Source: UBA6183 sp046314755 (GTDB lineage: Bacteria; Bacteroidota; Bacteroidia; UKL13-3). From it: a stretch of DNA of 50,476 nucleotides. Below are positions 33,854 through 41,213 of this stretch, one piece after another (the first letter of the stretch is position 1; the number at the start of each line of letters is the position of its first letter). A program made the translations under genes and the position numbers. The stretch spans positions 1 to 50,476 of the forward strand of contig JBKDBG010000111.1 of assembly GCA_046314755.1 (NCBI GenBank), written 5' to 3'. A model generated the notes under the pieces. It was not told where the DNA came from and ran no database searches. It saw only the letters and a program-made list of their open reading frames with translations.

Positions 33854-34838
33854 ATAGGTACATCAGGTTACAACCCCTCACTTCACTGTGGTCCATGCGA
33901 CCTAAAACTTCAAAACTGCCATCTGCTGAAATGCGCCCCAAGTCTTGGGTTTGAATAAATGCACAAGAATCAATATTGGCCAAATCAATCACATTAATGA
34001 GCCCGGTTTTTCCATGGGTTAAAATGGTAAACGGATCATTCATATCTGTAATCACAACTTTCATCCAAGGCGGACAAACAAATGCGCCATTTTTTTGGGC
34101 ATAAGCTTGTGAAAGTAATTCCGTCATTCCGTATTCCGAATGAATTTGTTCAACTTGAAATTGTTGTTGCAAATAGTTGTGAATTTCTAAACGTGTTTGT
34201 TCTTGTTTTCGCCCCTTCATTCCTCCGGTTTCCATAATGATATTTCCACTTAAGTCGGTTGGAAATGTTTCTGCAAAATCTAACAAAGCAAAGGTTACTC
34301 CCAATAAAAACAGTTTTCTTTTTTCTTGTTTGGCTTGATGCATGGCCTTTTGCAAGGCTTCAAAATCATACAAATAAAAACCGCTTAAGGGATGCTGCGA
34401 TAGCTCAATTAGCTTTTGTGCCATGTAAACCAAGCTACTCCCACTGCGTTCTAGATATCCGGGAAGTAAACACAAAAAAATGTAGTCATCCGCTTTTCCG
34501 TAAAACAATTCAAATGCAGTGATAAAACTTTTTTCGTAATAACCAACATCGGCTACATAATGCGATGAAGGTGTTTGTGAAGTGGTGGTTGAGCTGGTAA
34601 ATATGGTTTGATGGGGTAAGTTGTGGTTGATTACCTGATGTTGTTTGAATAATGAAACCGGTAAAAATCGGATATCAGCTATATCATCGATGGTACTTTT
34701 TGCGTTGATGAATTGTAGGTATTTATTGAACACCGGATTATGTTCGGCTTGATCATGATAAAGCCTTAAACATAATTCACTAAAATGTGTTAGTTTTGAA
34801 TCAATTGCTTCTTGTATGAAAGAGTCTCTGTTCAACAA
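33852..34838 (-). CDS. LuxE/acyl-protein synthetase-like protein
   Basis: About 329 residues of the LuxE-type adenylate-forming family (related to phenylacetate-CoA ligase PaaK). Signatures: HNPVFNKYL near the start, DIRFLPVSLFK, TSSTTTSQTPSSHYV as the Ser/Thr-rich phosphate loop, METGGMKGR, and HSEYGMTELLSQAYA as the substrate/AMP loop; it ends GRMDHSEVRGCNLMYL. Such proteins activate a carboxylic acid as acyl-AMP and pass it on. In Bacteroidota they often sit with surface-polymer or lipid genes, but none is adjacent. There is no ATG at a sensible place: the frame runs open to a TTG at 34880, and TTGs at 34838/34835 fit the family length better. Either way its 5' end overlaps the divergent lipoprotein gene. 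Confidence 0.8.
   Translation of the reverse strand: MLNRDSFIQEAIDSKLTHFSELCLRLYHDQAEHNPVFNKYLQFINAKSTIDDIADIRFLPVSLFKQHQVINHNLPHQTIFTSSTTTSQTPSSHYVADVGYYEKSFITAFELFYGKADDYIFLCLLPGYLERSGSSLVYMAQKLIELSQHPLSGFYLYDFEALQKAMHQAKQEKRKLFLLGVTFALLDFAETFPTDLSGNIIMETGGMKGRKQEQTRLEIHNYLQQQFQVEQIHSEYGMTELLSQAYAQKNGAFVCPPWMKVVITDMNDPFTILTHGKTGLINVIDLANIDSCAFIQTQDLGRISADGSFEVLGRMDHSEVRGCNLMYL
34791..34798 (+). promoter_or_regulatory. -7 element of the lipoprotein gene, inside the LuxE-like coding region
   Basis: TAGTTTTG matches TAnnTTTG. Inferred transcription start near 34804, about 12 bases before the ATG at 34816. The element lies within the first codons of the divergent LuxE-like gene. Confidence 0.5.
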
Positions 34839-35370
34839 AATGATGCTTGTGTTTACGATTTTTACTTTTGCTGCCTGCAAAGGTGGTGAAATATATCCGA
34901 TAATTCCATCAATTGAAGTAGAAACTGCCTACGTAATTAGAGCAGGCAATGGAGAAGACTCTTTAATTGGTGTGAGAATAAAATATAAAGACGGGGATGG
35001 AGATATTGGATTGGAAGATGGGGATACTTTACCTCCGTTTAATGCCATTATATTACCTGATGATCCTGCCAAACGGAACATCAATTTTTACTATAACAAT
35101 TTACACATTGATTATTTAGAGAAAAAAGACGGAGAATATAAACATGTGGTGGCCGAGTTTACAGGTGATACATTGAGGAGACAATTACGGGTAATGAGTT
35201 TAACACCTGAAGGGAAGTTTAAGGCCATACGTGGAACAATTGATGCACAGTTTGCTCCATCTCCTTATCCGGATAGGGCAGATACAATAAGACTTAGGCT
35301 ATTGTTGGTGGATCGGGCGCTGCATGTAAGCAATGCGGTTGAAACGCCCGATATTATACTAAACAGATAA
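34816..35370 (+). CDS. Lipoprotein with a DGDGDIG acidic motif
   Basis: A 184-residue lipoprotein: short basic start, hydrophobic core and lipobox FAAC with Cys at 21. The mature protein contains IKYKDGDGDIGLEDGDT (about 55-71), an Asp/Gly loop that recurs in Bacteroidota lipoproteins and could bind calcium, then KRNINFYYNNLHIDYLEKKDGEY and a beta-rich end. I do not know its function. It faces the LuxE-like gene head to head with overlapping 5' ends, and its stop is seven bases from the convergent small acidic/basic gene. Confidence 0.8.
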   Translation: MKESLFNKMMLVFTIFTFAACKGGEIYPIIPSIEVETAYVIRAGNGEDSLIGVRIKYKDGDGDIGLEDGDTLPPFNAIILPDDPAKRNINFYYNNLHIDYLEKKDGEYKHVVAEFTGDTLRRQLRVMSLTPEGKFKAIRGTIDAQFAPSPYPDRADTIRLRLLLVDRALHVSNAVETPDIILNR

Positions 35371-35377
35371 CGATGAA

Positions 35378-35584
35378 TTAAAAATCATCATCATCATCGT
35401 CATCATCAAAACTAAAGCCTTTGTCATAATCCACATCCATATCATCCATCTCTAAATCCAAATCATCTTCCTCTTCATCCGCGAATGATTTTTTAGGAGC
35501 TTCTTTTTTTGCAGCTGTTTTTAAATCGGTTTTCCCTGTTTTTTTAGGAGCCGTCTTTTTTGCCGGTGTAATTTTTTTTGCCAT
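35378..35584 (-). CDS. Small bipolar protein: Lys-rich head, Asp/Glu-rich tail
   Basis: A 68-residue protein split by charge. Residues 1-32 are Lys/Ala/Pro/Thr-rich (AKKITPAKKTAPKKTGK...) and resemble the histone-like 83-aa protein at 2218-2469. Residues 36-68 are acidic, with EEEDDLDLEMDD, one aromatic break (YDKGFSF) and a final run of eight Asp before Phe. A basic head with an acidic tail recalls eukaryotic HMG-type chromatin proteins. No folded domain. The gene has its own promoter with the same TAAATTTG box as the histone-like gene. A role in DNA or RNA binding is inference. Confidence 0.75.
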   Translation of the reverse strand: MAKKITPAKKTAPKKTGKTDLKTAAKKEAPKKSFADEEEDDLDLEMDDMDVDYDKGFSFDDDDDDDDF

Positions 35585-35615
35585 GCGTGTTTTTATTTCA
35601 TTCGGTTTAGTTCAA

Positions 35616-35645
35616 CAAATTTAAAACATTTTGCATATTGTCAAG
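35616..35645 (-). promoter_or_regulatory. Promoter of the small bipolar protein gene
   Basis: Minus-strand TAAATTTG (35623-35616) matches the -7 consensus; CTTG (35645-35642) lies 18 bases upstream as a near -33. The -7 octamer is the same as that of the Lys/Ala-repeat gene. Inferred leader about 25 bases. Confidence 0.55.
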
Positions 35646-35721
35646 TGCTATTTTATGCGAATATTTATTGAGGCTGTGAAATAATAAAACTGTACATGAA
35701 TTGTCAACTTAAAAGTGAAAA

Positions 35722-36627
35722 TTATTCAAAAAAAATTTCGTTGGCGGCCATAAAAGTATTGCAATGGGCATCAACAATGTCAGCAATTTTAGGTGAGTAC
35801 CCGCCTCCCATGGCAACAGCCACTGGTAAGTTGAGTTGTTTACACTTGGTAAAAACCAATTCATCACGCTGTTTACAACCTTGTGGGGTAATCTTCAATT
35901 TTCCGTATTTGTCGGTTTCCAACACATCAACACCCGAAAGGTAAAACACAAAATCAGGCTCAAAGTGATTTAAACTTTCAGTGAGGTGTTTTTCCAACAA
36001 AGCTAAATAAGCTTCATCTTCAATTCCATCGGGTAATTCCACATCACAATTGCTTACTTCTTTAAAAAACGGATAATTGTTTTTGCCATGCATACTTAAG
36101 GTAAATACATTGGTTTGGTCTTTAAATATTTGGGCTGTTCCATTTCCTTGGTGCACATCCAAATCAACAATCAGAATGCGTTTTTTTAATTGATGATGCA
36201 ACAAATAATTGGCTGCAATGGCCATATCATTCAACAAACAAAAACCTTCGCCTCTGTTGGTAAATGCATGATGTGTTCCTCCGGCTATATTTAGTGCAGC
36301 TCCATATTTTATTGCATTTATAGCACAATCAATGGTGCCTTGTGCAATGCAAATTTCTCGTTCTACCAATTGAGGTGTTAATGGAAATCCAATCCTTCGA
36401 ATATGCGAGGCATCCAATGCACAATCTTTTAAATCATTCCAATATTGTTGTTCGTGGGTAAGTAAAATCACTTCTTCATTGCATGGCTTGGGTGAAAATA
36501 ATTGGTGTGGTTGAATAATGCCGTGGTGCAATAATTGTTTTGGAATTAATTCATATTTAATCATAGGGAAACGATGTCCCTCCGGTAATGGATGCTGATA
36601 AATCGGGTCGTATGCAATAGTAAGCAT
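35722..36627 (-). CDS. Histone-deacetylase-family amidohydrolase
   Basis: A 301-residue arginase/deacetylase-fold enzyme of the class II HDAC/acetoin-utilisation type. Catalytic features: GGTHHAFTNRGEGFCLLNDMAIAA (about 114-137) with the His-His pair, LIVDLDVHQGNGTAQIF with the zinc-binding Asp and His, SMHGKNNYPF, and FYLSGVDVLETDKYGKL near 230-246 with the second zinc Asp region. GGGYSP lies near the end. It removes acetyl groups from lysine or a small polyamine; the substrate in this organism is unknown. It stands 137 bases from the small Lys-rich protein gene on the same strand, which has its own promoter. Confidence 0.92.
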   Translation of the reverse strand: MLTIAYDPIYQHPLPEGHRFPMIKYELIPKQLLHHGIIQPHQLFSPKPCNEEVILLTHEQQYWNDLKDCALDASHIRRIGFPLTPQLVEREICIAQGTIDCAINAIKYGAALNIAGGTHHAFTNRGEGFCLLNDMAIAANYLLHHQLKKRILIVDLDVHQGNGTAQIFKDQTNVFTLSMHGKNNYPFFKEVSNCDVELPDGIEDEAYLALLEKHLTESLNHFEPDFVFYLSGVDVLETDKYGKLKITPQGCKQRDELVFTKCKQLNLPVAVAMGGGYSPKIADIVDAHCNTFMAANEIFFE

Positions 36628-36693
36628 GTATGCAAAATAGGGTATAATTGAATCAACTCATACTTTTACATGGTGTTGCCGCAAAAGTTGAAC

Positions 36694-36713
36694 TTCATCA
36701 GTTTTATGATGAA
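36694..36713. promoter_or_regulatory. Inverted repeat upstream of pntAA
   Basis: TTCATCA (36694-36700), six-base spacer, TGATGAA (36707-36713): a perfect 7-bp dyad about 57 bases before the pntAA start. There is no T-run. The right half lies in TTTATGATGAACA, also found before pyrG. Confidence 0.5.
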
Positions 36714-36755
36714 CACTTGGAAATATCCAAAGGTTTTGCTTACTTCTATTTTATA

Positions 36756-36769
36756 AAGGTATATACCTT
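36756..36769. promoter_or_regulatory. Perfect 14-bp palindrome abutting the pntAA start codon
   Basis: AAGGTATATACCTT reads the same on both strands and ends on the base before the ATG at 36770, covering the ribosome-binding zone. A related dyad AGGTAT-TTATT-ATACCT precedes pntB at 38198-38214. Confidence 0.6.
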
Positions 36770-37894
36770 ATGAAAATTTTCGTAACAAAAGAAACACGTC
36801 CCGGTGAAAAACGTGTGGCCTTAACCCCTGCGGTCGCCCAACAATTTATCAAGCAGGGTTACCAATGTTTGGTTGAGTCAGGAGCAGGATATGCTTCAAA
36901 TTTTGAAGATGCGGCTTATCAAAATGCAGGTTGTTCCATCATTCCAACATTGGCCGATGGTTATAACCAAGCTGATGCAGTAATCAAAGTAAATCCGCCA
37001 ACGGTGGATGAGGTAGCCCTAATGAAACAAGGAACAGTTTTAATTTCATACTTGTACCATTTGTTTAATGCTGAGGTTGTTCAAGCCTTAGCTAAACATC
37101 AAATCAATGCGTTTAGTATGGATGCAATGCCTCGTATTTCAAGGGCACAAAGTATGGATGCACTCAGCTCTCAAAATAACTTGGCCGGGTATAAAGCCGT
37201 AATAATTGGAGCAAATACCATGGCTAAAATTTTTCCATTAATGATGACAGCAGCCGGAACCATTACGCCTTCTCGCGTATTGATTTTTGGTGCCGGAGTA
37301 GCCGGACTGCAAGCCATTGCCACCGCAAAAAGGTTAGGTGCCATTGTTGAGGTTACAGATGTACGTCCTGAAACAAAAGAGCAAGTGGAATCATTAGGTG
37401 GTAAGTTTATTGAGGTGAAAGCAGAGGGTGTTCAAGTGGAAGGCGGATATGCTAAAGAAGTAAGTGCCGATTATTTGCAAAAACAAAAAGAGGCAGTGAA
37501 TAAAAGTTTGGCTCAAGCCGATTTGGTGGTTACAACGGCATTGGTAGCTGGTAAAAAAGCACCTGTTTTAATTACCGAAGAGCAAGTGAAATTAATGAAG
37601 TTAGGCAGTGTAATTGTTGATATGGCTGTTGAGCAAGGTGGCAATTGTGCACTGAGTGAACCGGATAAAACAGTGATTAAACATGGTGTAACCATCGTAG
37701 GACAAACCAATTTACCAAGTACCATGTCACAAAATGCAAGTGAATTATACGCCAAAAATATTTTCAACTTCTTAACGCATTTATCAAAAAAGGATGGAAT
37801 GAATTGGGAGTTTGAGGAAGAAATTACCAAGGGCACATTAATCACCCATCAAGGCAAAATTATTCATCCAAGTTTACAAGCAGCAACACACTAA
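36770..37894 (+). CDS. pntAA: PntAA: NAD(P) transhydrogenase, NAD(H)-binding subunit
   Basis: A 374-residue protein equal to domain I of proton-translocating transhydrogenase. The start MKIFVTKETRPGEKRVALTP is diagnostic. It has the alanine-dehydrogenase-like two-lobe fold with the dinucleotide loop FGAGVAGLQA near 178-187, VTDVRPETKEQVESLGG, and VVDMAVEQGGNCALS near 285-299. It binds NAD(H) and exchanges hydride with NADP(H) bound on PntB, driven by the proton gradient. In E. coli this part is fused to a membrane segment; here the membrane part is a separate gene (pntAB) two bases downstream. First gene of the pntAA-pntAB-pntB operon. Confidence 0.96.
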   Translation: MKIFVTKETRPGEKRVALTPAVAQQFIKQGYQCLVESGAGYASNFEDAAYQNAGCSIIPTLADGYNQADAVIKVNPPTVDEVALMKQGTVLISYLYHLFNAEVVQALAKHQINAFSMDAMPRISRAQSMDALSSQNNLAGYKAVIIGANTMAKIFPLMMTAAGTITPSRVLIFGAGVAGLQAIATAKRLGAIVEVTDVRPETKEQVESLGGKFIEVKAEGVQVEGGYAKEVSADYLQKQKEAVNKSLAQADLVVTTALVAGKKAPVLITEEQVKLMKLGSVIVDMAVEQGGNCALSEPDKTVIKHGVTIVGQTNLPSTMSQNASELYAKNIFNFLTHLSKKDGMNWEFEEEITKGTLITHQGKIIHPSLQAATH

Positions 37895-37896
37895 TT

Positions 37897-38199
37897 ATGG
37901 AAAATATACTCGCATTTATTTCTGATCATAAAGAAATGTTTTACCTGCTTATCTTAATGATATTCGTAGGTGTTGAGCTCATTGGTCATGTGCCTTCGGT
38001 ATTGCATACTCCACTTATGAGCGGTGCCAATGCCATTCATGGCGTGGTTATTATCGGTTCTATTATTGTAATGGGCCAAGCCGATCATGTATTGTCGCTT
38101 ATCTTAGGTTTTTTGGCTGTGGTGTTAGGTACGTTAAATGTAGTGGGCGGTTTTGTAGTAACCGATCGTATGTTGGAAATGTTTAAGAAGAAAAAATAG
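37897..38199 (+). CDS. pntAB: PntAB: transhydrogenase membrane subunit
   Basis: A 100-residue membrane protein with three to four helices, the small domain IIa of transhydrogenase (the C-terminal part of E. coli PntA). Motifs: VGVELIGHVPSVLHTPLMSGANAIHGVVIIGSI (about 22-54), which is very conserved, and LGTLNVVGGFVVTDRML near the end. Forms part of the proton channel with PntB. It begins two bases after pntAA and ends 42 bases before pntB. Confidence 0.95.
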   Translation: MENILAFISDHKEMFYLLILMIFVGVELIGHVPSVLHTPLMSGANAIHGVVIIGSIIVMGQADHVLSLILGFLAVVLGTLNVVGGFVVTDRMLEMFKKKK

Positions 38200-38214
38200 G
38201 TATTTATTATACCT
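38198..38214. promoter_or_regulatory. Inverted repeat between pntAB and pntB
   Basis: AGGTAT (38198-38203), spacer TTATT, ATACCT (38209-38214), overlapping the pntAB stop codon and 28 bases before pntB. Its arms equal the core of the palindrome before pntAA. Confidence 0.5.
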
Positions 38215-38241
38215 CGATAAGAACATCAATTGTAAACAAAC

Positions 38242-39687
38242 ATGGAAAATTATATTCTAGAAATTATATACCTCATCGCCTCTACAACTTTCATTTTAGG
38301 GTTGAAATATTTAGGGAATCCCGCTTCGGCACGTAAAGGTAATTTATTGGCTGCAGCAGGGATGACAATGGCCATTTTTGCAACCATATTTTTATACACC
38401 GATGCACAAGGCAATCACCTGAAAAACTTACCGTTTATATTTGGCGGTTTGTTGGTGGGAACCGTTGTGGGTTGGATTGCAGCCAAAAAGGTGCAAATGA
38501 CAGCCATGCCCGAAATGGTAAGTTTATTTAATGGCATGGGTGGTGCTTGTGCCATGCTTATTTCCGTTATCGAATTTCAACACCTCACCGGAAATTTTAA
38601 CCCGGAAATGTATGCACAAGGTGGCTATACTTTTTTTAGCACATTGCCTAAAGGCGAGATGCTAACCATCATTATTGGAATGGTCATCGGGTCGGTTTCA
38701 TTTGCCGGAAGCATTATTGCTTGGGGTAAGTTAAGCGGAAGAGTAAAAGATAAATCATTTGGCATGCAGCAACTCATTAATATTGGATTGCTGCTTGTAA
38801 TTGTTGTTTTAAGTACATGGACTATTTTAGGAAACAGCGAAGAAACCATTGAATTATTTTATGCCGTGTTGGCCATTTCATTGTTGTATGGGGTGTTGTT
38901 TGTAATGCCAATAGGCGGTGCCGATATGCCTGTGGTGATTTCATTGTTAAATTCATTTACGGGAGTTGCTGCTGCATGCGGAGGTTTTTTATATGATAAC
39001 AAAGTAATGTTGATAGGTGGTGTTTTGGTAGGCAGTGCAGGAACGCTATTAACCATGGTGATGTGCAAAGCGATGAATCGTTCACTCATGAATGTGTTGA
39101 TTGGCAATTTTGGCGGTGGTGCCGTTGCTTCAAGCGCAAATGCCATACAAGGATCCATCAAAGAAGTTACGGCTAGTGATGCCGCCATTTTAATGAAATA
39201 TGCCAAAAAGGTGGTGATTGTTCCGGGTTATGGATTGGCAGTAGCGCAGGCTCAACATGTGGTGCACGAATTGGAAGAGTTATTAGAAAAAGAAGGTGTA
39301 GAAGTAAAATATGCCATTCATCCGGTGGCAGGTAGAATGCCCGGACACATGAATGTATTGTTGGCAGAAAGTAATGTAAGCTATGATAAGTTGGTAGAGA
39401 TGGAAGAAATTAACCCGGAATTTGCAACAACCGATGTGGTGCTGGTGGTAGGTGCAAATGATGTGGTGAATCCTGCAGCGAAAACAGATCCTTCCTCTCC
39501 AATTTATGGGATGCCAATACTTGAAGTTGAAAATGCATCACATGTAATCGTGAACAAGCGAAGCATGAAAGCCGGTTATGCCGGAATCGAAAATGAGTTA
39601 TTCTTCCGACCAAAAACCAGTATGTTGTTTGGTGATGCCAAGAAAGCACTCACGCAATTGGTAAGTGAAATTAAATCGTTGGGATAA
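38242..39687 (+). CDS. pntB: PntB: NAD(P) transhydrogenase, NADP(H)-binding subunit
   Basis: A 481-residue protein with domain IIb (about nine helices, residues 1-290) and the soluble NADP(H)-binding domain III (about 300-481). Typical motifs: MPEMVSLFNGMGGACAMLIS near 93-112, GGADMPVVISLLNSFTGVAAACGGF near 226-250, IVPGYGLAVAQAQHVV for the nucleotide-binding loop, HPVAGRMPGHMNVLLAE, and VVGANDVVNPAA. It accepts hydride from PntAA to make NADPH as protons return to the cytoplasm. Last gene of the operon; its stop is five bases from the convergent esterase gene, and no terminator is seen between them. Confidence 0.97.
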   Translation: MENYILEIIYLIASTTFILGLKYLGNPASARKGNLLAAAGMTMAIFATIFLYTDAQGNHLKNLPFIFGGLLVGTVVGWIAAKKVQMTAMPEMVSLFNGMGGACAMLISVIEFQHLTGNFNPEMYAQGGYTFFSTLPKGEMLTIIIGMVIGSVSFAGSIIAWGKLSGRVKDKSFGMQQLINIGLLLVIVVLSTWTILGNSEETIELFYAVLAISLLYGVLFVMPIGGADMPVVISLLNSFTGVAAACGGFLYDNKVMLIGGVLVGSAGTLLTMVMCKAMNRSLMNVLIGNFGGGAVASSANAIQGSIKEVTASDAAILMKYAKKVVIVPGYGLAVAQAQHVVHELEELLEKEGVEVKYAIHPVAGRMPGHMNVLLAESNVSYDKLVEMEEINPEFATTDVVLVVGANDVVNPAAKTDPSSPIYGMPILEVENASHVIVNKRSMKAGYAGIENELFFRPKTSMLFGDAKKALTQLVSEIKSLG

Positions 39688-39692
39688 GGCAT

Positions 39693-40571
39693 TTATTTTA
39701 ATACAAATTGAAAAGGTATTGCTAAGCGATTACGCCATGCATTCTCATTGTGCGCATCACCCTGAAATAATTTAGTCATCCAATTTTTTGAGGTGTAACC
39801 TTTTTGTTTCATTACATCATCAACCAATTGTTGTCCATAACCATACCAAGCATCCAATGTTTCCGTTCCTAAATCAAAATAAAATTGATGTGTGTTTGGC
39901 GCGGGAAGTTGTTGTTGCAAATAGCTGCTAAAAATTTGTGGAATGGTTTGCGTGTTTCTATAAACACTCCCCGGCCAGTGTGTTGACATACAAATGGCTG
40001 ATTGAAAAACTTGCGGATACCTACAAATAGCATACAAAGAAATTAATCCGCCCATACTTGCCCCTGCGATAACGGTATTGGTTTGTTGTTTTAACCGGTA
40101 GGTTGAATCAATAAAAGGTTTTAATTCTTCAACTATAAACTTTAAGTATTGATCTGAATAAGGTAGGCCTCCAATGTCTTTTGTAATGGAATCTTTTAAT
40201 AGATTTGGAATTTCATTAAAGGGTTGCTGCGGGAAATATTCTTGTCTGCGTGCAGGTGTATTCCATATAGCCACAACTAAAGTTGATTTTATTTTTTTGG
40301 CTTGAATTAGTTTCAACAAAGTTTCATCAACACCCCACTCTTGTTTGTTCCAAGTAATGGTGCTATCAAACAACATTTGTCCATCATGCATGTAAATTAC
40401 ATTGGTAACAGGTAAGTTATCACTGCGCCAAACATCAATCGTTCTTGATGGTATGTAGGTTGATTGAAATGTCTCATATCTTGCAAGTGTACCGCCCGAT
40501 ACTTTAGGTAATTGTGCTTGGGCAATACATACGTTTAAGATAAAAAGCAGGCTTATTATTCTAGGTGCCAT
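39693..40571 (-). CDS. Secreted alpha/beta-hydrolase, esterase-D type
   Basis: A 292-residue exported hydrolase. A signal peptide ends in AQAQ near residue 20. The fold is the esterase-D/ferric-enterobactin-esterase type: SRTIDVWRSDNLPVTNVIYMHDGQMLF near 42-69, then the nucleophile elbow GASMGG (about 169-174, Ser in the centre), FDLGTETLDAWYG with the acidic residue, and GDAHNENAWRNRL with the His. Possible substrates are siderophore esters, acyl sugars or S-formylglutathione; not decidable here. It overlaps the upstream lipoprotein gene by 11 bases and shares its transcript. Confidence 0.88.
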   Translation of the reverse strand: MAPRIISLLFILNVCIAQAQLPKVSGGTLARYETFQSTYIPSRTIDVWRSDNLPVTNVIYMHDGQMLFDSTITWNKQEWGVDETLLKLIQAKKIKSTLVVAIWNTPARRQEYFPQQPFNEIPNLLKDSITKDIGGLPYSDQYLKFIVEELKPFIDSTYRLKQQTNTVIAGASMGGLISLYAICRYPQVFQSAICMSTHWPGSVYRNTQTIPQIFSSYLQQQLPAPNTHQFYFDLGTETLDAWYGYGQQLVDDVMKQKGYTSKNWMTKLFQGDAHNENAWRNRLAIPFQFVLK

Positions 40572-41070
40572 AACGAATGGTGTATTTAATCATATTTCTG
40601 CTTCTTCGGCTATTCTTGTCATTATCATCAAAATAATAAATATCGTTTTCTTCAAACCATTTGAAAGTTTGAAATCTTGTGTTAAAAAGCTGGTAGCGGA
40701 ATAGAATAGCTTTTACACTCTCTTTTTTGTAAGCACGCAGAAAACTACTCGGTCCACCCATCCCAAATCGGTAGATGCCTTTTACCGGAAAGGAATCTAA
40801 GCCAATTTGAATGGTGGCTACGTAATCCGGTGTATCTTTAAATGCTGTGGTATAACCCATCTTAATAAATTCTTTTTCGCAATCATTAATCAAATCACGT
40901 TCGAAACGGTCGTTGAAAATAAAAGGAACCTTATTTTCAATTTCCACCTTGATGCTTTGCACAACAGTTCTCTCAATTTTCACTTTGTTTCTATACCAAT
41001 ACTGTTGTTTGCATGCAATAAGTGAAAAACAGACAATAAGAATAATACCCGAGGTTTTTATATTTTTCAT
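40561..41070 (-). CDS. Lipoprotein of unknown function
   Basis: A 169-residue lipoprotein: MKNIKTSGIILIVCFSLIAC gives a textbook lipobox with Cys20. The mature part has NDRFERDLINDCEKEFIKMGY, then DTPDYVATIQIGLDS, a helix-then-strand order that recalls DUF4136-like lipoproteins (GY followed by PD-YV), but the match is weak. The C-terminal half is basic and aromatic. It overlaps the esterase gene by 11 bases and has a TATATTTG -7 box 15 bases before the start. Confidence 0.8.
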   Translation of the reverse strand: MKNIKTSGIILIVCFSLIACKQQYWYRNKVKIERTVVQSIKVEIENKVPFIFNDRFERDLINDCEKEFIKMGYTTAFKDTPDYVATIQIGLDSFPVKGIYRFGMGGPSSFLRAYKKESVKAILFRYQLFNTRFQTFKWFEENDIYYFDDNDKNSRRSRNMIKYTIRYGT

Positions 41071-41084
41071 AGGCTATAATTATC

Positions 41085-41092
41085 CAAATATA
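41085..41092 (-). promoter_or_regulatory. -7 element of the lipoprotein-esterase operon
   Basis: Minus-strand TATATTTG matches TAnnTTTG. No good TTTG at -33. Inferred transcription start near 41079, leaving a leader of about nine bases. Confidence 0.5.
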
Positions 41093-41213
41093 TTTTTATT
41101 CAAGCTGTGTTGCCAGTTAAATTAAAAGGTTTTAATATGAGTGTAAACTTTTGGTAATGCATGTTTTGACACAAACAATTAATGGTTGAAGCTGTTTTAA
41201 CATCATACTTCTT

